DNA of 64,000 bases from Eumeta japonica (lineage: Eukaryota; Arthropoda; Insecta; Lepidoptera; Psychidae): NCBI GenBank assembly GCA_005406025.1, contig BGZK01000481.1, positions 248,001-312,000 on the forward strand, written 5' to 3'. The notes below the pieces were generated by a model. It made no database searches and had not been told where the DNA came from. It saw only the letters and a program-made list of their open reading frames with translations. Positions 23,369 to 35,312 of this stretch are shown here, piece by piece. Positions within the stretch are counted from its first letter, which is position 1; every line of letters begins with the position of its first letter. Both the position numbers and the translations under genes were made by a program.

Positions 23369-24256
23369 TAATAATATAAAGCGAAAGGAATTACGTTCCG
23401 GTCAGCTGTCCCATGACACCTCTCTTTTTTTTTCTTCAAATAACATTCCCTCCATTCAGTAGTGTGGGCCTAGCGACAATTAATATATTGTAATGTTGGC
23501 AACATCGCATGCCCGGTGTAGCGCCGTCAATCGTGTTTGTTTATCATCTTTAGGTTTGATTGATAAATAAAGTTCATGTGTTTAGCTAAAATTACATATA
23601 TAGTTTCCTTCTTTTTGTATGTAGTGCGGCAAATTTATTTTTTTATGGACATATCAAAAATATTAAAAAAAATTTTCAAGTGAATTTGATAAATAAATCT
23701 TTTCAGTCTGGGATAGACGAAAACATGATTAATAATAAACATATAAAAATACAAAAAGTAATTTTATTTTTCTGGTAAAGTTTTTTATTCCACTGTGGCT
23801 TAGATTAGAATGAGAATTTGTAATTATTTACAAATTGTTCTAATTTACCTTTATATTTGTACTTTTTTAAGCGCGTTATACAAAGTAATTAGAACAAAAC
23901 TTTCGTAAGCTACGAAATTCGCGTGCAATTATAGCAATTTTTCAACATTATGAAGTTGGTTATTAAATGACATGTTTCAGCTTAACACGGTTATAAGTCA
24001 CAAAAACAATTTTAATCGTAAAAGATAGATAGGGCAAGATAAGTTAATTCGGAAGAGGTGTGGTCAATACTAATAGACAATATACACATTAACACGAAAT
24101 AATTAATTAGTACATTTTAAGTTATTCTACAATAGGAATCACATTGTCTTATACCAAAACAAAACCTAACAGGGAACACTGATCATTAAAATTTTCTGAT
24201 GAATCCGTTGGTTCTGGTAAATATGATTTAATGTTCTATGGTACGAGATAAAGGAA
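23369..24256. other. AT-rich stretch, no gene seen
   Basis: Nothing recognised on either strand. Confidence 0.35.
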
Positions 24257-24289
24257 ACTTGATACGTAATTTTATCTTACGTATCAAGT
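24257..24289. repeat. Perfect hairpin, 13-base arms
   Basis: ACTTGATACGTAA at 24257-24269 and its exact complement at 24277-24289, loop TTTTATC. It contains the palindromic TACGTA in each arm. Confidence 0.8.
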
Positions 24290-27200
24290 GAACCCATATC
24301 ATTATCTAGTATCGTAAGCGAATAACAGCTTACATTTATTCTCGGTTTCGATTTCGGTGTCGTCCCTTGCCTTGGCATTAAGACATATGTTCTTTCTCAC
24401 CGTTCAGTGGGAGACGTTTTAAGGGCACGAACTGGTACATTCCACGCATTGAAGAGTAAATATAAAAAAAAATTCGCATGTTCAGGCATTAGCAGTTTAT
24501 TTAATATTTGTTCACGTATAAGGCTGCAATCAGTTGTTAATGCGTGTACTAAAGAAGTAATTTCAGTAATGTTACGACGTACACTAATATAATAAATGAA
24601 AGATAGTGAAATAAATGGGTGTGTTTTGTTTATCTTATCTGTGAATTTTTATTTGTCGGACCGTTCCCATAACTTCGTGATATTACTGTGTTAACAAATG
24701 AATATCATCTATTTATGGTTTTATTTATAAAATGAAGAACGTAATTTAATGAGTTTTACAAATCATGACAATGAATGTTTGTTCGAAATCGTTGACATTG
24801 GGAGACAGTTATAGAGCAAGTACATGATTTCCACAATTGAAATGTAAATGAATTTGAAGTTGTTATTGGAATAAATCAATTAAAACAATATACAATAACA
24901 GAAAATGCAGGCACTCTCTAGCGTGATTGTCGTACAACTAGAGCTCTGTGATAGGTTCTATTATATAATTAATAAAAAAAAGTAACGGGATTTCGTTATT
25001 GGCTTTCTATTTTCAAGCAATGAGTAATTTTTATAAAAAGAATGTTAGTATAGTTCTATTCAATAAAATAAATAAAGCTCAGATTATTATAGCAGATATA
25101 TGCTCTCTTATAGCCAACTATAAGTTTCAAGCCATGCAAGCTAGATTTGCGATCGTGAGAACGTTTAACGACTCTATGCATAGCCAAAAGATAGTAATAT
25201 CGAAAGCCAGTATAATGCCAAATATCTCAGTCCCAAAACGCATAACTCGCCGATGTCTCTCCGGAAGAAACAGCGCAAATATAGCTAAATAGTCTATTAA
25301 AATGAGGTACAATTCCTTGACGCTTTTGATGAATCAAAAAATCGTCAGTTTTACGCCAAAAATGTTCATATTGTTGTCAGACTTCTAAAAACACAGGGAG
25401 TTCTCAATTCGTCTCCATTTTTTTAATACATCACTTATTAACCGTTCACAATATATTTTTTCATTTAAAAATCGTATTCCCAGACTAATTCCATTTTCGC
25501 TGGAATTGAAATTAATGATGGGATTATTGAGGTATCGACGGAATTCATGAAATATTGTGGGCATAAAAATAGCTATTTGGGTGGTTTCTATAGCAAATAT
25601 TGTATTTGCTTTTGGAAAGCATTATTTGGTGAAGTGCAATTGTTGATAAGGACCACCGATGTCAACTGAAGCTCCTTAACGATAAGCATTTCACTATAAG
25701 CGACTTAAGCTCATTGAAATGCACACTGTGAAGCTACACTGGTAATGTAGTACCAGCTATAGACCGAATTCCTGAAACTTGTCATGTGTTATTGGCACAC
25801 TTTCTTATTTACTACAGTTTTCAACCATTTCTCGGAAAAAAGCCACTCGATAAAGTTGTCAACTTATGATCATGTAAATGCATACATTGAAGTAAAATCG
25901 ATGGTACACTGCCAGGAGTAGCTTTGAGAAACTTCTGTTAGATAAAATCGGTTCAGTATTTTCTTAGTAACATACAAGACAGCTTACAATACCCTCGTTC
26001 TCCTACTTTTTGGTGAGTTGGGGAAAAATCAGAAAACTTAAAGGTTTTCAAAACCAACTGACTTGATAAAAACGTGAGTCTTAAGGTGATTGTACTATAA
26101 TTAAAATATGGGGTCTCTGAAATTATTATTAGTGCCATCGGAAAATCCGGGATTGGAACCACTATATGACTGGGAGCGCATCAGTTGGTAGTTTTAATAC
26201 TCCTGACACTCTGGTAAATGTAACTGTTTGCGTGCTCCTGAGGATGTGCCTAGTTGGCATGAAATGTACACAGAAATAACAATATAACTATTCAGCGGAC
26301 TAAGAAAGAAATAAAAATATTATTTACACTTGCTTAGGTGTTCGATATCTATTAATCCTCTTGTATCAATATTCAATTCGTTGGATGAGGATTCGTAGTG
26401 CAAGAACAGATCCGAGGGTCAGCGGTGGGTGCAGGCTGCATGTAAGTGCATGTTAAGGCAAGCGTCTTGTGATGCTGTAAAAGAACGACTAGATCATTAT
26501 GTACAGTTGCATATCTTGGGTGTTTAACGTATTTGAGCCTTCGATATAAATTACTTCGAAGGGTATACCGACTGTTAAAAGCCTAAGGAGCTTAAGAGTT
26601 CAGCGACGCGGTCAACTCTAGCTTTTGTGGCTTAGAGTCCCTATAGCCGGCCGTAGCTTTGCGATACTTCATTAGGAGTACTAGCTGTAACGACCTATAG
26701 TGGCTGGTTTAGATCTACGACAAAGATGAATAAACGGTGTTTACTATTGTCTAGTTTATATCGTATTTTTAGGGATTGATAAATATAATAGGAATTCTAA
26801 AAGCTTCGTTCAAAATAACATAATTATTTGCAGTTTTTTTACATCAATAAAAATAGGTTTTTTTTCTTATAATAACACTAAGTACTCAAATAATAGCATT
26901 GTTATTACTATTAATCCAATACTTCAGTTAACTTATTCGAAGATAACGAAACTGAAAGATTTAATGAATTGACAATTTTTGAGGTATTGAGAAATAGTAT
27001 TCTTTATACGTTTTGTATTATAAAGATGTGATACTATTTTTAATTCTTATTTTGTTATTGACATTTTTAATAATTTAATTACTTCTAGATTTTAATGTCT
27101 CATCTTTGTCAATATGCCAAGCTATAACTGTATGTGAGAAACATCGTGGCTTAACCTGAAGTGCGTCTAAATTTCACCTTTCTCCTTTTTATGATTACAA

Positions 27201-27429
27201 GAGAAAAAAACTCTAACAGAAGTGCAAACAGACATCACGACATTCGCCGCCTCTCCGACTCATTACATAAGTTTTTTTTTGAATCTTTAACTATATTTAT
27301 TATTTTTATTATACGGACAGACGGACATATTCTAACAGGGATGTTCGTTTTCATAATACATAGGGATCCATTATGTAGTAGTGGGTATGGAGCTGAAACA
27401 ATTTTTTTCCGACTGAAGTGACAATACCT
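24290..27429. other. Long stretch, no gene identified
   Basis: Frames at 24407-24592, 25009-25292 and 25953-26162 have no recognisable content. The segment 26380-26720 is more GC-balanced and includes AAAACGACTAG-type words, but gives no protein or RNA fold I can name. Confidence 0.35.
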
Positions 27430-27560
27430 CGGCTATCTCGTACGAAGTGGGGGGAGGCTTTGAAAAGTGTCACGTTCGAACCGGCAGGGGTGGCGAAATG
27501 GAAGGGTGGCGCGGCGGCGGGGAGGGGGGTGGTTTAATAGGGGCGACGGGGGAGGAATGT
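27430..27560. promoter_or_regulatory. G-rich CpG-containing island
   Basis: Strand-biased G-rich sequence (GGCGCGGCGGCGGGGAGGGG at about 27506-27525). It could form G-quadruplex structures or act as a GC-box promoter. No adjoining gene was identified. Confidence 0.3.
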
Positions 27561-27769
27561 GTCAGAAATCGCGCAGGGCCCTTACTTATGCACTTCAATT
27601 TGATGTAGCTTTAAGAGATGACAGCTGCGGATAATTTTACCGACTTCGACGTAAAGGGATCATCATGTTTTCACTCGTCCGGGCCGAGTTGTTCTGACGC
27701 GCTGTTATATTGTTACCTATCTATACCTCCCTTTCCGCATGATGAGTATGCCGGTAACGTCTTCTGCAT
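27561..27769. other. No gene seen
   Basis: A 75-codon plus-strand frame (27618-27845) has GC-balanced early codons but runs directly into the hairpin element and has no recognisable domain. Confidence 0.25.
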
Positions 27770-28065
27770 TAAAAAAGAAACTAAAAAACACGCTTTTAAA
27801 GCATATCAAACTAAAAAGGAAAAAATAATTCTTAATATAAACTGAAAAAAATAATGAACAGTGATGAATAATACTAGTCTTATTGTGGAAAACACGTGGA
27901 TTGCTCTATATACGAAAAATGTGGCACAAAGCGCCCCACGCTTTTTCCACAATAATACTAGTATTTTTCGTCATTGTTCATTATTTTTTTAGCTAATGTT
28001 AAGAATTATTTGTGACTTTTTAGTTTGATGTGCTTTAAAGCGTGTTTTTTTGTTTTTTAAACTAT
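27770..28065. mobile_element. Hairpin (MITE-like) element, arms about 125 bases
   Basis: The left arm (about 27773-27899) and the right arm (about 27935-28062) are imperfect complements. Paired blocks include AACACGCTTTTAAAGCATATC with the complement of GATGTGCTTTAAAGCGTG, plus ATAATACTAG and TATTGTGGAAAA. The loop is about 35 bases. The AACACGCTTTAAAGCA...CAAACTAAAAAG phrase is one I associate with lepidopteran MITEs. No coding capacity. Confidence 0.7.
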
Positions 28066-28148
28066 ATTTATTTTTCACTTTTTGGTTCGATTGACTGTTG
28101 AAAATTTGTAATGTTTAACAATAAAACAATAGTTGAATTAATAATAAT

Positions 28149-28206
28149 GTTTATTACTTACTAAATTCTATTAAAAAGCAGTAATAGAATTTAGTAACAG
28201 TAATAA
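28149..28206. repeat. Inverted repeat, about 23-base arms
   Basis: TTATTACTTACTAAATTCTA and TAGAATTTAGTAACAGTAATAA pair across a short AAAAAGCAG-type loop, with one bulge. Confidence 0.7.
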
Positions 28207-28570
28207 GCAACTTGCTCTCACGCAGACGATACGTGACGAAATTTTTCGATTCTGGCGATCCTGATCAGGATAATGAAATAAACTTATCAAATTATTGTAT
28301 TGTCATTGATACGTATGCAAAGTTTCAAATTAATCAGACTTCTGGAAATTGGTGAAAATTATGCTCAAAGATTCCGTTATATAGTTACATATAACCCAAG
28401 CTTATAAAAGCGTGTTAAAAAGGTTTTGTATCACGAAAATCGATGAAATTCAATGCTTCAAATGTGATTTCTTGATGTGTCAAAATTTAGTTGTTATGTA
28501 AAAATAATGATAAGGATACGTTTTCATATTACTTTTAAAGTTTTTGGCAATATTGTTGTATTGGCCTAGG
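28207..28570. other. AT-rich stretch, no gene seen
   Basis: Nothing recognised. Confidence 0.35.
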
Positions 28571-28574
28571 TGTC

Positions 28575-29740
28575 GACGCCTTTTAATTTTTTAATAATTA
28601 CAATCAGGCTGAATCTTTGTTTCGACGAGACATCCAACTTTGAAACTATGAAAATTTTGTATAGTGGTAGCTAGCAAATAAAACAGGTGTATAACATGTG
28701 GAATGCGTGCTTGCCTTAACTTACTATTATTAACAAGATTTTTTTTAATTCAAACTTCGGGTAGTTTTAAAAAGTAGCCGACAAAACTGTTGTCCTAGAA
28801 AATCAATGATTTGATGAAAGCGTCGTATAAGGCATGTTGGTAGGGGGGTCCTATCAAACATGAATTGATAACGTGGTCAAAAGCTTGTTACTAATCAGCT
28901 GATTTTTTGTCTGTTTAGTTAATTTTAGCATAACTATATGGCCATATTGTTCCTCGAATCGATTGATATATTTTCTCAGTCTTACGAACGAAACTTACGG
29001 AAATGTCTTATGTTACAAAATTTTAAATACTGTCAATTTTTTACAGTCTGCTCTCTTAATACAATTCTGTACAAAAGTTGTTCATAAGATTCTAGAGCAA
29101 ATTAAAATATGTATAACTTTTTTTTTATTTATCTTTCTTGTGTTAAATTAATATTAAAAAACCTTTAAAAATGCTACGAAAAATTAATGGATGAAAATTT
29201 TTCGTATTTCAAATTTTATTACATTACTAATAAAAATATTTTATACTACCCGTATATTATAAAATAATTTTGGACAAACTAGCGATAATTATTCTATCAT
29301 GATTTATTTCTGTCCTACAGTTCATTATAATAAAAGTTCTGCAGTGCAATTAACGATTCCCGAGAATAGGACTAGACGATATATTATTCAATTTGTAGTA
29401 TATTATAGCCATAAAATTAAGCTAACATTTACAAAATAGTAATAAAAAATCAGTTGTTTATAACTTTATTATCGGTACATGTCAGTAGTAAGGGAGACTA
29501 GTCAAATCAATGATTTTGTAGGACGACAGTTTCTTCGAGTACTTTCTAAAACTACGTGAAAATTGAAATACAAAATTGCTTGTTAGCGATAAAGTTTAGG
29601 AAATCGCCCATTCTACACGTTTTACACCTGTCTCGCTCATTAGCTATCACCATACAGAATTTTCACATATAGAGAGTTATGAGTCTCTTAAAACGAAGCT
29701 TCAGCCTAATAGTTATCATTTTCAAAAAAAAGGGCGTGGG
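28575..29740. mobile_element. Second fold-back element, arms about 350 bases
   Basis: Left arm about 28575-28960, right arm about 29395-29740. Complementary blocks, outer to inner: AATCAGGCTGAA with TATTAGGCTGAAG; ACAGGTGTATAACATGTGGA with GACAGGTGTAAAACGTGTAG; GTAGTTTTAAAAAGTA with GTAGTTTTAGAAAGTA; GTCCTAGAAAATCAATGATT with GTCCTACAAAATCATTGATT; CAGCTGATTTTTTGTCT with CAACTGATTTTTTATTA. The centre (28960-29395) is AT-rich, and a 62-codon frame there is not recognised. Exact ends and target duplication could not be fixed. Confidence 0.7.
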
Positions 29741-29745
29741 ATCTC

Positions 29746-30960
29746 CAACTATACAGTTTCTTTGCACTTCTTCTTAAGATGAGTGAAAAACCTTCACTTG
29801 TCAATATCAACCTTCACAGTTCCACATCATGTATTGATTTTAGAAAGCGTTGAATTAATAATTGATTCATTTTTGGTTGAAAATTTTTGATTTAATGCTA
29901 TAGTTTTGGCTTCTGAAAGATTATCCTGTTCAGGCGACAGTCTGAATTGTGTTTCTAACGGATTTGCGCGCTATTTTGCTGACACGCCATTTTTGCGTAC
30001 CTGGACCATTTTTAAACTAAATTAAAGCTTTTAATGTTTATTGCAAATTTACATTGCGTAAATAATTGAAAATCGTCACAGTGCATCGACAAACTTAGAA
30101 ACGAGTATTGTTTAGTAGTTAGCACACTGATCAGAGACACAAAGAATTTGTGCCAAGTTTGCACTACGCTTTCCTTATTAAATTTAAGACCTTGAAATAT
30201 CCGTTTAAACAACAGTGCAATTCGATTTATACAGTAGTCAAAATATGAGTAAAAAAGTTTTAAGTGCGAGTGGAAATCACGAGCTTAAGTTTACATAGCT
30301 TAGATGTTTTTTTTACAAGCCCCTCCTAAATGTTGAACGGAAAATTAAAAAATATGTAGACTTTTAGCTATAATTTTTCTATGTAATAATGAATAATTAA
30401 ATGAATGAGAATTGTAATAAAGCGTTTGTATTCTTGATTATTTCACAATCTAAAGTCTGTAGCTTTGGAATTAAAGGTAATATTTATATTTGTTACAAAC
30501 AATTTTTTTAAATTGTATGCTCTTCGACCGACATTCTTACGATTTAATTTGGAACCCAAATACCCAAAAACAATTTCGTTTGTTGTGTCAAGTTTTTTAA
30601 TCATTCTTCCACAACTATCTTATTGTAGACTTAGCCTAGTGCAGGTCGAGGAGCTGCTGACGATCTTCCTTGTCAATGCGATGACGTTATTCAGGACTAA
30701 CGGCTCAATGGAATGTGGTATACTATACAGCCACTAAAATAAGACACTTATACGTATAAATACACTTAGTGTTGATTTACTATATATATATGTGTGTGAT
30801 ATGATATATAACTCTAACAAATTTTATAAAATGTAATTATTTTTTTTAAAACAGTGATCGTGCGAGACATTTAGTGATGTCTTGTATTTCTAATATTTAT
30901 AACACAAAATCATAAAAGCATTGGAAAATGCTAACTTTAGGATTATAAATTTCAGTTGTG
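29746..30960. other. AT-rich stretch, no gene seen
   Basis: A 90-codon plus-strand frame at 30465-30737 and a minus frame at 30012-30212 have no recognisable domain or splice context. Confidence 0.35.
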
Positions 30961-30984
30961 TTCAGGCATAAATTTAAGCTTACA

Positions 30985-31255
30985 TGCGTCTGTCTAGCCG
31001 GAGTGTTTTCATTGCTCGGCGCTCGACGCTCCGACGGCAAAAAGCGAATTCGCGAAATCATAATACGGTCTGCCAGGGATGAGGCTGTGTAAGTGTGAGT
31101 TACGCCTCTCGCCCCTTCTTCTCCCCGATAACGTATGATGTTTTTATACCTACTATCGTTTTTTCGCGGAGAGAAAAAGGGAAAAAATGTTGTTGCCGAC
31201 CGGAGAGAGAAAAACACTGCGAGTACGACACACATTTTCCGATCCGTTTTTCAGG
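30985..31255. other. GC-balanced island, function unknown
   Basis: Overlapping frames on both strands (31095-31301 plus, 30897-31235 minus). The words CGGAGAGAAAAAGG and CGGAGAGAGAAAAAC are a near duplicate at about 31169 and 31201. No recognised protein. Confidence 0.3.
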
Positions 31256-31861
31256 TGGATTGTCGGAATTGGAATTTTTATTACATAATTTTTTATGCTA
31301 ACTGACCTAACACACGAAAAATAGTCCTCCAATGTGTACATATGTATTTTAAAAAGTAATTTAAAATTAAAAAGTTCTAGATTATTTTTCCGCATGTCTT
31401 ATTTCAGTCACTTTGTGCTTAACAAGGAGAAATATTAATATAAAATAAAATTTTACACAAAGCGATAATTTCCAAGCGTTCTAATGACGATGCGGTAAAT
31501 TGAAGTAAATAGAAGAAATTCAATAATAATAGAATAATAAGTAACGGTGTAGTAGATGTACGTGTAAAAGTGTGTCTACAATATATTTTTTTAATTTTGC
31601 TATATTTTGTTTATTAGTTTCTTAACATACGTAACCAAAGTATCGATCAAAATTACCACTCACTAAGTTAATCACAATAGTCAAAGCATTCCACATATTA
31701 AAAACGATTTAAATGCATTTTAAAATAATTCTAATATTTCAAAAATTCACTTCATAATTCTAACGTGCGCAGCGTGTATCGAATTAAAATTCTTTATTAC
31801 ATATTATATATTTTTTATACAAATAAATATACTGTGACAATGGTGATTGATTGTTATTGAA
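31256..31861. other. AT-rich stretch, no gene seen
   Basis: Nothing recognised. Confidence 0.35.
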
Positions 31862-32060
31862 AGCAACGTTTAGAGGAAGACTGAAATCAGGCGCCAAGAT
31901 CGATAATGGAATTAAAAGCCGGATCGGGATTACTGTCCAGAGTGGGATTGAGAATTTGAATGAAAACGGGACTAAAATCAAAATTAACATTGGAACCTAA
32001 ATGGAAATCGGGAGCAGGTTGGGGAACCAGGTTGGCAGCGAGATCGACCGATACTAAATA
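31862..32060 (+). repeat. Degenerate GATC-type short-period repeat
   Basis: Units such as GCCAAGATCGATAATGGAAT, AGCCGGATCGGGATTACTG, GAGTGGGATTGAGAA and AACGGGACTAAAATCAAAAT follow one another with 15-25 base spacing. Same family as 7476-7745. Confidence 0.6.
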
Positions 32061-32247
32061 TAAAGGTATCCCTTTCGGATTCTATATCATTCTGTATCCG
32101 GATTTCTGCTTAGATGGAAATTCTATATTATAATAAAAACGATGATAGCTAAATTTTAATTTATACTCAACGGAAAACAAACGACTAACGGCGAGTACCA
32201 AGAGAAATATAAAATATTTCGATAAGAGTTACAGTATTCCTTTATTA

Positions 32248-32735
32248 ATGTCAAATAATATCGACTTCCTAACGCTGATGTTGTCAGACGAGGTCGATGC
32301 GAGCCACGATGAAGATATTGACAACAGCTCTCTTCCCAAGGTATCTCAAGATGCTGGCAATGATGTTGCCCGTTCGGACGGCAATAGACACAGCCGCGTT
32401 CAACCTATTCAGAGGGGTCGATTCACTTATCCAGCGTCAGTGTTCATGTGGTGTTGTGTCATTATTTCTATGGTAGCTTTGAAACATTTCGATCAATGGA
32501 AATGACGGCTAGGTGGTCACCTTCCAAGTGTGATAGCGGGCGTGGTGGGCTGGTTTCGCCCCCTTTGGTAAAGAAACCGAGGCTAATAACCGTACCACCT
32601 CCGTTGAAAGTCTTGACCTGTCTTTACCCATGGGAAAAACAAATTTATAACAAAACCTTGAGCTCTATGAATTATATATATTGTTTTTATGTTTTTCAGC
32701 GATTCGAGCTCAAAAATTTGAAAGACGGTTGACTC
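32248..32735 (+). other. Coding-like segment, unidentified
   Basis: Two overlapping plus-strand frames with GC-balanced codons. The first (32248-32505) reads an acidic MSNNIDFLTLMLSDEVDASH...ENDIDNSSLP-like start (the actual residues are DEDIDNSSLP), then RHSRVQPIQRGRF, and ends with a hydrophobic stretch. The second (32448-32732) contains SPPLVKKPRLITVPPPLK. Together they look like a frameshifted single coding sequence or two exons. No splice consensus is convincing. A degenerate transposon ORF is as likely as a host exon. Confidence 0.25.
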
Positions 32736-32880
32736 TGTAGGTCGTTCTTGAAACTTATTACTACTTTCGAGCTCAAACTTATTCAAAAATAAAAGAGCAA
32801 TATCTCATGTTCCTCATCACGCTCAAAAGATAGATTTTTAGTGATTTTTCAAGCTCTCCGAGCTCAAAAATGTGGGTCTA
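32700..32880 (+). repeat. Recurrent CGAGCTCAAA words
   Basis: CGAGCTCAAA occurs near 32705, 32768 and 32859, embedded in otherwise diverged sequence at roughly 60-90 base spacing. A related GAGCCCAAAAATATG occurs at about 40847. It is probably a decayed dispersed repeat. Confidence 0.35.
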
Positions 32881-33159
32881 ATATGTCGTGAGTATGTACA
32901 TATATTAAAAAATTAAGCTTTTTTTAAGTTCTGAACTACTATGTCTTTCGGGCGTGTTGTTCAATTTTAATATACTTTGAGGTATCCGACACAGTCTTTT
33001 AAACAAAAAAGATAACTGTGTACCAAACATCGATGTATCAAAGAATTTTACATGTTATTTTGAAAAAATCTTTTGCTGATTTTTTGTTAACAATATCTCT
33101 CAGACGAATTCACCAATTTTAAAGCATTTTGCAACACACGCGTGTATGCACACACGCAC

Positions 33160-33330
33160 GCTTGTACGTTTTTTAGCGTCATGCCCACTTAATACAGACA
33201 TAATTTCTCTGTTTCTCTCTCTGTTTGTCTGAATGTGGACGTACGAGCATGCACAACAAAGAGAGAGAGAGAGAAAGATTATGCCCGCTTTGAGTGGGCA
33301 CAACGCTAAAGAAAGTTATACACACTTAAT
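33160..33330. repeat. Long imperfect palindrome with GA/CT core
   Basis: TTTTTAGCGTCATGCCCACTTAATACAGACATAAT at about 33170-33205 pairs with ATTATGCCCGCTTTGAGTGG plus GCACAACGCTAAAGAAAG at about 33278-33317. CT-rich and GA-rich tracts pair inside, around a 28-base loop. Both strands therefore encode similar SGHDAK and SGHNAK peptides. It is MITE-like. Confidence 0.6.
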
Positions 33331-33629
33331 ACGGGCACGAAAGGAAAACCTTACGTGGGGAAAATATATAAATATAAACAATCGAAAGCTGCATATCGAA
33401 TTGCATTCAAAGTTGAAAAAAAACGTATGGGACTTCGTTCCTGATGGGAATCCCCGGCCGCACATTTAGTTCTTTATTACTAGTCATTGGAAACAAATTC
33501 GTGTCAAATGCAAAACTACGAGCAGTTAAGATGGTGATTTACAGTACGGGACCCTCTTCATGAGAGTCGAATTCGCACTTCCATTTAAACAAAAACAATT
33601 ACGTTAAAATAGACCGGCGAAAAATGGTC
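33331..33629. other. No gene seen
   Basis: Nothing recognised beyond the tail of the palindrome-derived frame. Confidence 0.3.
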
Positions 33630-33900
33630 GTACACCTTAACTTACACTGCAACACCGCCACATCGCGTGCGCCGCCGCCGATCGACGTCGCAGGCGGCGC
33701 GTTAAGCCGTCGCGATGCTCCTCGGCGACGCTCAAGCTGGAGTGTGTTGGTCCGCAGAAGTATCCTCATAAAATGAATTGCGCGGTCGGCGCCGCGCGGT
33801 GAATGCGCGGCGGGTCGCGCTCGTCGCGTCGCGTGATACGTGAATTTTCTCCCTTTCGCGTTCCCTCGCTGGGCTATTTTTCATTCGCTGCATGACGTAT
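33630..33900. promoter_or_regulatory. GC-rich CpG island
   Basis: Dense CpG at 33655-33730 (GCGCCGCCGCCGATCGACG, GCAGGCGGCGCG) and 33780-33835. A 94-codon minus-strand frame (33732-34016) covers it, but its Arg-rich sequence looks compositional. Possible regulatory island. Confidence 0.3.
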
Positions 33901-34918
33901 GCGCGAATACGGCCTTTTGTAGTATGCCCGAACAAAGCTTTTTTTCCGAGTCCTCTTCGAATACGTTTTCTCTTTTTGAAGGTTCCGTCTAAGAATTGAA
34001 GGAATGGACGTCTCAAAACGTGAACGTTAACCCAATAGTAGAAGGCATAACACCCGACGAATAAGTAAGTACGAATATAATGTCTGCATAACGTACTTTG
34101 TTATTAAGTCCAGTTCTTAATAAGTATTGTATTAGTATCATTAATTAAATGGGCATTGTAAGCATCGACAGAGGTGTTGTCAATACCATAAAGAACTGCA
34201 CAAATCATGGCATTAGCAACGTAAAACGAAACGACAATTTATGAATCCGCCGTGGACATCATCAACAGGAGGTTTCTAAAGGTGCCCTGTTTTAAGGACA
34301 TATTTATTTTTTCTTACATTTATATTCAGGCACATTTAAATACTTCTTGAAAAGGATTATCATGTTTTTGTTTATAAAATATTTTTTAACGAACTCCTTT
34401 TTTCAGTCGTGTTCGATCAACTGTCTACATCGCTAACGGCTTTGCTGTATTATGTGTTTAATGGCTTATTGGTCTATAAAATTCGGTTTGATGTATTTCT
34501 CAAAAATATCTCAATTTCGGAGCATTTCATATTAAAATGTCGAAATTTAAATTTAATGTCGAATAAAATAATTTTAAACAGGGAATATATAATCTATAAT
34601 CTCTAAGACTTGTAGACTATGACAGTTAATTAATAGGGTCGTTTTCTGGCCTTTGGTCATGATTATGGATTAAATTTCCAGTATGTATTGCTTCTTTACG
34701 ACTGTGGGTGCACTTTTGGGAGTTTATAAAATTATAGGTAACGTAGTAATGATGGCTACTGGCAGAGATTCATTCAGCCTAAAACGAGGGCAAAAATATT
34801 GCATGTGTACGGATATTATTATTTTATACATTCATTAAGAATTTTGGCCCCAAAAATGAGTCAAAATGTTATAGTGTTTACCTGGAGATAATTCAACACT
34901 TAAAAGATGTTTATGTAG
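33901..34918. other. AT-rich stretch, no gene seen
   Basis: Nothing recognised. Confidence 0.35.
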
Positions 34919-35128
34919 TCTATACATATAAGCGAAACACCACTGACTGATTGACTGAGTCATTGCGAGATATCCAAAATTATAGGTCCGATTGACGTAA
35001 ATTTTGGCATAGTTAGTCTTTTCGGGACGTAGACACTCACCGAGAACGGATTGTACTCAAACCCTATCGAAATAAAAGATGTTCACCATTCTTTTATCTA
35101 CATGGGTGAAGCCGCGGGGAAACACTAG
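34919..35128 (+). mobile_element. Short Helitron-like element
   Basis: Starts TCTATACATATAAGCGAAAC, contains CCACTGACTGATTGACTGA and GGTCCGATTGACGTAAATTT, and ends GGTGAAGCCGCGGGGAAACACTAG followed by T. The GCCGCGGG block before CTAG can form the subterminal hairpin of Helitrons. The base before TC is G, not the usual A, so the 5' end is less certain. Confidence 0.5.
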
Positions 35129-35312
35129 TTATGACATAGATGAGAAAATACACATGGCGGGCGTTACTCTACTCCGTGTATTTCAACTAACAAACAAATC
35201 ACTTCTGTAAGTTGTATAGAGTATTACATAGAGCAGTAACAGTATAAAACTGTCTGAAATATAAACTCTTAGATGAAATTTTGGATAACGTAGAACAGCA
35301 AAGGTTCGCCGT
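35129..35312. other. No gene seen
   Basis: Short AT-rich spacer. Confidence 0.3.
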
